Shown: piece by piece, positions 1-6,224 of the stretch | How positions within the stretch are numbered: position 1 is the stretch's first letter | Layout of the letters: each line of letters begins with the position of its first letter | Assembly: GCA_016935885.1 (NCBI GenBank) | Contig: JAFGQA010000035.1 | Span: forward strand, 1-9,868 | DNA length: 9,868 nucleotides | Direction: 5' to 3' | Origin: Phycisphaerae bacterium | GTDB lineage: Bacteria > Planctomycetota > Phycisphaerae > UBA1845 > UTPLA1 | Program-made: the position numbers and the translations under genes | The notes under the pieces: generated by a model | The model's input: the letters and a program-made list of their open reading frames with translations, nothing else | What the model was told of the DNA's origin: nothing | Database searches by the model: none

Positions 1-11
1 AGAGATTTCAA

Positions 12-47
12 GCTTCAATGGGGCCGCGGCTCAGGAGCCGCGGAGAC
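12..47 (-). CRISPR. Single CRISPR repeat at the edge of an array leaving the window
   Basis: This 36-bp unit contains a perfect 9-bp inverted repeat, CCGCGGCTC then AG then GAGCCGCGG. Read on the minus strand it begins GTCTCCGCGG and ends CCATTGAAGC. That form, a GC-rich palindrome with an ATTGAAGC tail, matches type I repeats, where the last 8 nt become the crRNA 5' handle. In this orientation the spacer side is at bases 1-11 and beyond the window, and bases from 48 upward are the leader side. Only one copy is visible, so the array itself is inferred from repeat form and from its place downstream of, and co-oriented with, the cas operon. If the true orientation were opposite, this would be the last repeat instead of the first. 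Confidence 0.8.
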
Positions 48-315
48 AGCGCCTCTGCAACATGCGTAATTCCAAGGGCTCTCGCCGCGTGTGACGAGCG
101 CCGAGTCATGATTGCCTCTGGGAAGCGGCACCGCCCACATCACTCTCAAGCTAGTAGTACTCCTTTCAACGGGTTGTGCCCCTGCGAGTACGTCCGGCAC
201 CCCCCTCCGGGACGTACGTGCTCGCACCCGGGTTCCGGGCACGGCGTCGGCAAGTGAATGGGTGTCGCTCCCGCCTCAAACCACTGCCGGGCCTCGTACC
301 GCACCAGCCAGCAAC
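48..315 (-). promoter_or_regulatory. Probable CRISPR leader / non-coding gap between the cas remnant and the array
   Basis: This stretch lies between the stop codon of the HEPN remnant and the CRISPR repeat. No open frame in it looks like a protein on either strand. By position it should hold the array leader and its promoter, reading on the minus strand. A TTGAAA is present on the minus strand (revcomp of TTTCAA near 163-168), but no good -10 box sits at the right distance, so I do not name a promoter. The region is not clearly AT-rich, unlike many leaders. Its most visible structure is the dyad cluster at 184-243. Confidence 0.5.
184..243. repeat. Cluster of nested inverted repeats in the leader region
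   Basis: Three overlapping dyads can be read directly. GTACGTC (188-194) pairs with GACGTAC (211-217) and extends by CGG/CCGG with a one-base bulge, and by GCGA/TCGC at the outside. CGTGC (217-221) pairs with GCACG (239-243). CCCGG (227-231) pairs with CCGGG (235-239). Neither strand has a T-run straight after the structure, so it is not a standard intrinsic terminator. It could be a Rho-dependent or processing structure at the end of the cas transcript, or a leader element. Function is unknown. Confidence 0.55.
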
Positions 316-681
316 CTACCGAGCCGTCGGCAGCAGCCACGACTCAGACTCTGCCCAGAATCCTCCGAGCGTACCCAGCACGGAGCGAAGGTCACCATAC
401 ATCTTGTCGCCAATGGGGTCAAACCCGTGCGCCAGGATTGAGCGATTCCGGGCGGACATCGGCGAAGAATCGCCAGCCAGACCGTTCTGGAAGAACTGCT
501 CTCCCAACGTGTCGTTCAAAGCTCTCAACAATCTGTATGCGTCCTGAAGGCCGATGGAGACAAGGCCATCATGGGCTCGCGAAGCCCACTCCTGCCGTAA
601 CTCGTCAGGCAATTGGTCGAGCCGGATGCGCTTCGTATCAGGTGTGCGGTGGATCTGGCGAACCGGAAAGGGAAGCGAGAA
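316..681 (-). pseudogene. Remnant of a TIGR02710-type CRISPR-associated CARF/HEPN protein (HEPN part only)
   Basis: This frame is open from just after the csb2 stop to a TAG at 316-318, and it is the same frame as csb2. The translation includes LDQLPDELRQEW, then IGLQDAYRLLRALND, then the HEPN motif RNRSILAHGFDPI (about 412-450), which fits the R-x4-6-H ribonuclease signature. I recognise this as the C-terminal end of TIGR02710-type proteins, ancillary RNases that join a CARF ligand-sensing domain to HEPN. The CARF part is absent: csb2 occupies the place where it should be. The only start codon in the conserved part is a TTG at 612, giving 98 aa, and no Shine-Dalgarno sequence precedes it. 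I therefore read it as a truncated relic. A short HEPN-only product from TTG is less likely but possible. Family assignment is from memory of conserved motifs, not a search. Confidence 0.62.
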
Positions 682-2355
682 TCAACACGGCCCATTCTCC
701 TTGGCGGGCACGAACAGTCCCATTCCGAAATGGCTCGACCAGCCCAGCGCGATTGGGCCGGCCACGGGGCCGCGAAAGGTCAACCGAAACGCGCCGGCAA
801 GACGGCGACCACCGTCGTCGCGCGCCTTGTGCCGGAAGCGTTTGAATTGGATTGTTCGCCAACGTTCGGCAATTCTAAATATGCGGTTTTCATCCCAGAG
901 CGGCGTGACGGCCGCCTCCTGAATGGCATCTTTGACGAAGTCCGGCCGGACTGCGGCCAGTTGGGCCAAGAGGTCATCCTTCAAGAACGCAGCGCACGCT
1001 TCTGAAGAGCCCATGTCGATCCGGTGAGGGCCTCTGGTTTTGGCGTAGCGTGTGGCGATGTACGGCGTCGCCGACTGCCATACCGTCGAGCGTCTCAACG
1101 GGCCGGGACGGTACTCTTCGGATGCTCCCAAGCCCAACAAGAGGAGACGAAGGGGGTGGCGGTCCTCACCCTCGCGGCCCGTCCGCAGCGCATGCAGGCG
1201 ATCCAGTGCGAGGCGTTCGTCTGGACCGAATCCTCCCGCCGCATAAACCGTAAGATGATCCAGTCGCCCGTCTCCGTCTTCATCCGTTGGAAGATAATAG
1301 GCGTGTAGATGGTTGGTGAGCGCCATGCCTTCCGCGCTCTTGCCTGAGAAGACTTCGGACTTCGGACGCGAAGCCGTGTCCGCCGGATAGAGCGCGTCGC
1401 CGTGAAGACGGCGCCAAACGACCCTTCCGTAAATGCCCATCAAGCAACGCCGGGCCGCCTCGGCCACGGGCAGTGTCTCGGTGACGAGCGGCAGGACGGT
1501 CGAGTCGAGAGCGTAGCGGGCGACTTGGAGTTGGAGGTGCCCCTCAGTCTGGGGCGGCTGTGGGCGTGGATCGATTTTGAAACAGTCGCGCTGACGAGTG
1601 TACAGGATCCAGCGCGAGCCCGGCGGGTCGGACCAACGCTCCTTGTGCAGCTGCAACGTATCCACGCAGAGATTCCAGGTAGGGTCAGACATTATGGATC
1701 GCCGTTCTTCGGGCTGCTTGCTCCTCCTGCGGTTCCCAATTCCGGCAGGCGTGCGGATGCCTGGGGGGGCGGCGAACGCATCAGCGGGATCAGGGCAGAG
1801 CAAGCGGACGATCTCTTGGTCGTCAGTGGGGCCGTCGTCGCTCAACGGGACGCTGAGCGACGAAAGTACCACCGCACCCCGCGCACCGATCTCTTGGGCC
1901 CAGTCGTCCTCGAGCAGGGCGGCCTCACACCAGGATTCGGAGCGGCCCAACGTGTTCAGGTTCGCCAGGATTGCGGCGAGTGCCCTGCGTTGTGTTCCAT
2001 CCAATGAAACATTGGGCCAGCGCACTAAGATTTTCTCGCCCCTCTGAACGGCAACAAACGCATCAAAGACCAGCGTTCGGTCTTCCGGACCCTTCTTGAA
2101 CCACGGCATGTAGTGGCGAGCATGGCCCGTTGACGCCGGAGGGAGCACAAACTCCGGCGGATCGGCCAAGGCGCGGAGAATAGGCTCAACCTGATCCTGT
2201 GCAAGATCGGGCCTCGTGCGCTTCCAGACCGCTACCAGGGCACGTAAGATGCGCCAGGGCGAGGGAGGCCACTCTACGGCGCCCTCGTTCACGTGCCGAC
2301 CCCACGGTGTGGCGTGATAGCGGCCGGCAAGGAGCTTGAAGGCGATGGAAATCAT
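682..2355 (-). CDS. csb2: Csb2, type I-G Cas5-Cas6 fusion subunit (GSU0054 family)
   Basis: This 557-aa protein is the fused Cas5/Cas6 component of the type I-G complex. It is expected to bind the 5' handle and to process pre-crRNA within the repeat. Family hallmarks are visible: EWPPSPWRIL (28-37), RHYMPW (80-85), the histidine-rich HLHAYYLPTDEDGDG with DHLTVYA (349-372), and a glycine-rich C-terminal RAMP segment GWSSHFGMGLF (538-548). The conserved histidines around 349-367 are candidate Cas6-type catalytic residues, though I cannot assign the exact one. The ATG overlaps the csb1 stop as ATGA (2352-2355). The Shine-Dalgarno GAGGAGGG (2365-2372) lies 9 nt upstream, inside the last codons of csb1. 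The protein appears full length, ending a few residues after the usual glycine-rich end. The next in-frame sequence after its stop is the HEPN remnant. Confidence 0.95.
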   Translation of the reverse strand: MISIAFKLLAGRYHATPWGRHVNEGAVEWPPSPWRILRALVAVWKRTRPDLAQDQVEPILRALADPPEFVLPPASTGHARHYMPWFKKGPEDRTLVFDAFVAVQRGEKILVRWPNVSLDGTQRRALAAILANLNTLGRSESWCEAALLEDDWAQEIGARGAVVLSSLSVPLSDDGPTDDQEIVRLLCPDPADAFAAPPGIRTPAGIGNRRRSKQPEERRSIMSDPTWNLCVDTLQLHKERWSDPPGSRWILYTRQRDCFKIDPRPQPPQTEGHLQLQVARYALDSTVLPLVTETLPVAEAARRCLMGIYGRVVWRRLHGDALYPADTASRPKSEVFSGKSAEGMALTNHLHAYYLPTDEDGDGRLDHLTVYAAGGFGPDERLALDRLHALRTGREGEDRHPLRLLLLGLGASEEYRPGPLRRSTVWQSATPYIATRYAKTRGPHRIDMGSSEACAAFLKDDLLAQLAAVRPDFVKDAIQEAAVTPLWDENRIFRIAERWRTIQFKRFRHKARDDGGRRLAGAFRLTFRGPVAGPIALGWSSHFGMGLFVPAKENGPC

Positions 2356-3377
2356 TCGTCTTGGCCCTCCTCATCACCTGCCTCGGCATCGTGGACGTTC
2401 TCGTCCTCGGTGTCCTCACTTCTTCTGCCCTTGCCGCGCTTCTTCTTGCCGGGCTTCCACTCGACCCGCGTAATGGCGGGTTCCGCGAAGAGCTTCTGCG
2501 ATGTGCACTTCTTAATCAGGGCTGTACACTCATTGAGAAGCGATGTCTCGTCAGGGATCGCAAATCCGCTCGGGCGTGCTACCGTCAGCGTGCCGTCAAC
2601 CTCCAAGTCACACGCAGTCCGCAGGCGCAGGCCGGAGGAAAGGAAGCGACACACCTTGAACAATGCGAGTGCGATCAACAAGTCTCTCGCGTCGTCGGGC
2701 AGGCCGTACCCACGGAGCAGAGCGAGATCAAGGTTAAAGCATGCCTTGATCTCCTTGGCGACAAACTCGGTCCGATGGAAGGGGACGTTCCCCTCGCCAC
2801 CCCTCAATTCCGGTTGAACGATGTTGTTCTTGACTCCGCCGCTTTCCGCCGGCGCGATCCCGCACGCTTCGATGAAGCCCGACAGTATGCGCGTCGCGCG
2901 CAGCCGTCCTCCGATCTCCTCCAGGAAACATCCATGAATCAGGCAGTTGGGGTCATACTTGAAAAGACCGGCATGGAACCTCCTCCAATCCACGCGGCTG
3001 TCCGTCTCGTAGCCAATCTCCTGCGCGAACGTCTCATGGAAGGCTCTCACGTATTCTGAGTTGATGCGGTGTGCTTCCAATATCGAGTTGGTAAGCGTGC
3101 CATTGCCGCCGAAGTTCTTCACTCGGATGTACGGCAGGCCTTTGAGTTCAGCGATCAGATCGTCAGTCGCCTGATCCCAGCACGCCAGTTCCATCCGGTT
3201 GGCCACGGACTGAGCGGATTCAACCAGAAGCATCTCGGTTCCGTCGGGAAGCGTGTAGCGCGCCGGTCCAAGATCCGCAAAGCCGGTAGACTGAAAGCGG
3301 TGGCCTTGGAGCGGCTTGAGCCTAGCCTCCATGAGCAGGCGCGGGGTGGTCTTGAGTGTCTCGTAAGCGATAGTCAT
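2352..3377 (-). CDS. csb1: Csb1, type I-G Cas7 backbone subunit (GSU0053 family)
   Basis: This 341-aa protein is the Cas7-type RAMP that polymerises along the crRNA spacer in the type I-G complex. Hallmarks are LQGHRFQSTGFADLGPARY (23-41), LLVESAQSVANRME (50-63) and the GLPYIRV segment near 80. The ATG at 3377 is preceded by a strong AAGGAG (3388-3393) with 10-nt spacing, directly abutting the csx17 stop. Its 3' end overlaps csb2 by ATGA. The last 34 residues (308-341) are low-complexity: a basic block rich in K and R, then an acidic block rich in D and E. The acidic codons GAT GAG GAG GGC also provide the Shine-Dalgarno sequence for csb2. The tail may partly reflect that constraint, or it may bind nucleic acid or a partner. 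Confidence 0.95.
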   Translation of the reverse strand: MTIAYETLKTTPRLLMEARLKPLQGHRFQSTGFADLGPARYTLPDGTEMLLVESAQSVANRMELACWDQATDDLIAELKGLPYIRVKNFGGNGTLTNSILEAHRINSEYVRAFHETFAQEIGYETDSRVDWRRFHAGLFKYDPNCLIHGCFLEEIGGRLRATRILSGFIEACGIAPAESGGVKNNIVQPELRGGEGNVPFHRTEFVAKEIKACFNLDLALLRGYGLPDDARDLLIALALFKVCRFLSSGLRLRTACDLEVDGTLTVARPSGFAIPDETSLLNECTALIKKCTSQKLFAEPAITRVEWKPGKKKRGKGRRSEDTEDENVHDAEAGDEEGQDE

Positions 3378-3387
3378 GATAGTGTCA

Positions 3388-3393
3388 CTCCTT
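3388..3393 (-). promoter_or_regulatory. Strong ribosome binding site of csb1
   Basis: AAGGAG on the minus strand starts directly after the TGA of csx17 (3394-3396) and lies 10 nt before the csb1 ATG. csx17-csb1 is the only junction in the operon where the genes do not overlap, and its site is close to the full anti-Shine-Dalgarno complement. This fits independent, strong translation of the multi-copy backbone subunit (inference). Confidence 0.7.
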
Positions 3394-5673
3394 TCATGTG
3401 CGTCTTGGCAGTGGGCTCGGCCTGCTCGTCCTCAACCCCTCCGCCTCGTTTCCTCGGACGACGAGACGGCAGAGCCGGCTTACGGCATTGTTGTGGATCG
3501 GAATAAGCAACGCAGCGGCGAGGCGACTCGTGTCATGACCGGTAGCGCCCAACTCATCCAGTTCCCGCCAGTCGTTGTCACGAACTCGGCCACCCCGGAT
3601 TGGTCCAGGCATCGGATTCAATCCCGAGGCGCGTAGGCGGCGCATTGCGACGGCGCACGCCTCGCCAAGCCGGCCACCCCGAAGCAGGTTCAGAACGGCC
3701 AGTTCAGGGCGGATGCTAATCCCTCCAGGCTCGGGACGCCCCTGCAAATGGAAGATGAGCCCCCCGTCGCCCTGTCGTTCGACCGCGAGTGGCCCAGGCA
3801 GGAACAGCAGCTTCAACAGCGCATAGTCGCGCGGCACGGGCGAGCGATTTGCGCGAGGAAGGGTGCCCGTCGTTCCCCCATCCTTGATCAACATTAGTCC
3901 CCAAATTAGGTCAGTGATGCGCCGGTCGTCGAGCTCCCCAGCGAGAAAGGCGGCGACATCTCCCAGCGGCACGGTGCAAGACGATGCGATCGGCAGGCGC
4001 TCGCATCCAGCGCGCGAGCCGTCGATCACGCGACGCTCGAGGATGCTGGTAAGGTTAGTTGCGAGGTCAGCGACGTTCCAGACCACATTACGGTCCTTCT
4101 CTGCCCATGACGGATAGCGCTTCCTCCAATCCACTGGTTCGAGGTTGGTGCGCAGCGGACCGATCCTGTCCTCGGGATCGTGGACAGCGGCAAGTGCCCG
4201 CGCGATGGCGAACTCCGGTGAACCATCGTCCGCAGCTTTGATCCAGTCTCCGGATAGTCCCGCAAGCGGCTTGAGTTTCTTGTCATTGCGGAACTGCTCC
4301 GCCTCTCGCAGCGCCCGTTCGGCCGCCCCGAGGGCTGTAACGATTCTCTGGAAAAGGGGCACGCCGCCACACTTGCAGAACTCGAAAATCGCCGAGTCTA
4401 TGCGGCGCAGGACCAAATCGAACCGAGGTGGGGCCTCCTTGCCTGTTGCAGCGCGGCGGAAGCGAATCAGCCATGGATCGAGCTGGCGCAGCAAATCGAC
4501 ACCGGCACGATCGGCCACAGCAAAGCGGCCAAGGGGCAGGGCTAGAAAGGCCTTTCCGCTGCGCCTCAGGAAGGCGAGACGACTGAATCCTGCGATACCG
4601 CGGTCCACCCCAAGGCTGGCCACGGCGCAAGCGAACTCCATGCCGTCTCGAGCCGCCCGGCCGGAAACCTCGGCGCGTCCCTCCCCGAAGAGCTGACGGA
4701 GCCCGACGAGGCTCGTCTCGCGATTCCACACTGGAAGCCAGAGTTCACCGCGGGAGCTGGCTTCATCTTTGGATGAGGCGGAGTCGAAACCTGCGGCCAC
4801 TGCACGGACCGTGAATGGGAATGCCGCTCGTGCCGAGTCCGCCGCACCGAACCGCCGCACGGCGGCCCCGGCTAGTACAAGTGTTCCCTCCATCATCATG
4901 ATGAACTCCCAGGGGTTGACGATCGAATCGCCCTCCATTCCGTGTGTGGCGTTTGGACCGCCCGCCCGCCCCGGGGCGAACTGCCCGACACTGGCTAAGT
5001 CGAGCTTCGCAGGCATCATAAAGAGGGCCTGAACGAGCCAAGCCTGTGACTGTTGACTGGCAGCTGCATCTTCGTGCAGACCCAGCGCCACAATCCGCTG
5101 CATGAAGTTCTGCGTAAAATCGAGGCGCCCGTCGTTGCCGCCTGTGCCAAGTAGGGGCGCGAAGCCCTGGCCGTCCCGGTGGAGAACCATCGCAGCATCC
5201 ATCCAGGCAGCGACTTGTTCAGGCAGTTCACTGCGGTATCGACGGATCAGATGCTTCTTGCAATCGTCCCTTGGTTTGTCGCCTACGTCCTCCTCCTGAA
5301 GGATTACCTGAACGCTCTGGATCACCTTCGTGTACAGGCCGACCCGAGCACTCGTGCTCTTTGCCAACTCTTCTGTAGCATCCTTATTGTCCTTCCGAAA
5401 GAATCCGGAGCCTCCCGCCCACGGCGCCACAATCGGCGTCGGCTTGTACTCGTCAAGGAAGAACCTCACGAGCGCCTCGCGAGCTTCTTTTCGCCCCTCC
5501 TCGCTGGTCGTGTCCTTAAACAGCTTTGGAGATCGCAGCCAGAATACGTCCTTCTTCCACCAGCCACGAGCTTCCTCGTCTTTCTGCTCGCTCACAAGCC
5601 GCAGAATGCCCAGGGCTTTTAGATAGGCCATTAGCGGCTCGGGGGTGCAACCGGGCAGTTCCAGCTTGTTCAC
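3394..5673 (-). CDS. csx17: Csx17, Cas8-like large subunit of type I-G
   Basis: This 759-aa protein begins with the Csx17 signature LPGCTPEPLMAYLKALGILR (6-25), followed by SEQKDEEARGWWKKDVF (28-44). Csx17 is treated as the Cas8-type large subunit (cas8u/cas8g) of type I-G, so its likely role is PAM and target recognition in the crRNA complex; that role is inferred from its position as the only large non-RAMP, non-Cas3 gene. Some I-G loci carry Csb3 in this place instead. The start is GTG at 5673, overlapping the ORF6N stop as GTGA (5670-5673), with GAGGTG (5678-5683) just upstream. This predicts translational coupling to the ORF6N gene. No frameshift or gap was seen, and the length looks complete. 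Confidence 0.93.
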   Translation of the reverse strand: MNKLELPGCTPEPLMAYLKALGILRLVSEQKDEEARGWWKKDVFWLRSPKLFKDTTSEEGRKEAREALVRFFLDEYKPTPIVAPWAGGSGFFRKDNKDATEELAKSTSARVGLYTKVIQSVQVILQEEDVGDKPRDDCKKHLIRRYRSELPEQVAAWMDAAMVLHRDGQGFAPLLGTGGNDGRLDFTQNFMQRIVALGLHEDAAASQQSQAWLVQALFMMPAKLDLASVGQFAPGRAGGPNATHGMEGDSIVNPWEFIMMMEGTLVLAGAAVRRFGAADSARAAFPFTVRAVAAGFDSASSKDEASSRGELWLPVWNRETSLVGLRQLFGEGRAEVSGRAARDGMEFACAVASLGVDRGIAGFSRLAFLRRSGKAFLALPLGRFAVADRAGVDLLRQLDPWLIRFRRAATGKEAPPRFDLVLRRIDSAIFEFCKCGGVPLFQRIVTALGAAERALREAEQFRNDKKLKPLAGLSGDWIKAADDGSPEFAIARALAAVHDPEDRIGPLRTNLEPVDWRKRYPSWAEKDRNVVWNVADLATNLTSILERRVIDGSRAGCERLPIASSCTVPLGDVAAFLAGELDDRRITDLIWGLMLIKDGGTTGTLPRANRSPVPRDYALLKLLFLPGPLAVERQGDGGLIFHLQGRPEPGGISIRPELAVLNLLRGGRLGEACAVAMRRLRASGLNPMPGPIRGGRVRDNDWRELDELGATGHDTSRLAAALLIPIHNNAVSRLCRLVVRGNEAEGLRTSRPSPLPRRT

Positions 5674-6224
5674 GGGTCACCTCGATGGAAGCCGATGCGC
5701 CTTCGCGGTGGATCCAAGGGGGGCTCAGCCAGTCGCCGGATGGCGGCCACTAGGCCTCGGATCGCCTCGTCGTGCGAGCCGACCTTTCGTTCCAGTTCCA
5801 TGAGCTTTCTTGCCAGTTCTTTGTGATTGGCAAGCATGCCACGGAGCCTCACGAAGGCACGGACGACAAAGACGCTTGCTTCAACCGCCCGCCGGCTGTT
5901 CAGCACGTTTGCCGCCATGATCGCCCCATGCTCCGTGAAGGCCCAAGGGAGGTACTTACGATGCTCCCCGCGCCCTCTCTCTAAGGTCGCGAATTGCGAC
6001 CTTAAACCGTCGCGCTCTTCCCGGCTTATCTGAAAGGCAAAATCCGGCGGGAATCGCTCGGCGTTGCGCTTCACCTGTTCATTCAGGCGCTTGACCGGAA
6101 CCCCGTACAGCTCGGCTAACTCCGTATCGATCATCACCCTGCAGCCACGGATCGTCACAATACGGCTCTCGGTTCGCTCGGCCGTCACAAGCGCGTGACG
6201 TCCCCCCGCGCGCTCAGGCGACAT
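5670..6224 (-). CDS. ORF6N-domain (KilA-N/antirepressor-like) protein inside the cas operon
   Basis: The product is 184 aa from the ATG at 6224, which has GGGAGGGG (6233-6240) 8 nt upstream and overlaps the cas3 stop by 11 nt. An earlier ATG at 6263 would give 197 aa with a 50-nt overlap and a poorer site. Numbering from 6224, the ORF6N domain spans about residues 20-105: IVTIRG (22-27), VMIDTELAELYGV (30-42), NEQVKRNAERFPPDFAF (48-64), LRSQFAT (74-80) and YLPWAFTEHGA (91-101). A helical segment, partly coiled-coil-like, follows (about 108-165). The end PPRRRIGFH is typical of stand-alone ORF6N proteins. ORF6N occurs in phage antirepressor-like and other presumed DNA-binding proteins; molecular function is mostly unknown. 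It is not a standard cas gene. Its 3' end overlaps csx17 as GTGA, so it must be transcribed and probably co-translated with the operon. A regulator, an accessory factor or a phage-derived passenger are all possible. Confidence 0.9.
   Translation of the reverse strand: MSPERAGGRHALVTAERTESRIVTIRGCRVMIDTELAELYGVPVKRLNEQVKRNAERFPPDFAFQISREERDGLRSQFATLERGRGEHRKYLPWAFTEHGAIMAANVLNSRRAVEASVFVVRAFVRLRGMLANHKELARKLMELERKVGSHDEAIRGLVAAIRRLAEPPLDPPRRRIGFHRGDP

Noticed and set aside
258..845. 195-aa plus-strand open frame over the leader, HEPN remnant and csb2 end
   Set aside because: It is rich in R, S, P and T without motifs, spans several unrelated minus-strand features, and shows no supporting ribosome site.
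1402..2007. 201-aa plus-strand open frame opposite csb2
   Set aside because: It is the mirror of the csb2 coding frame in GC-rich DNA; it has no recognisable motif, and csb2 has strong family signatures.
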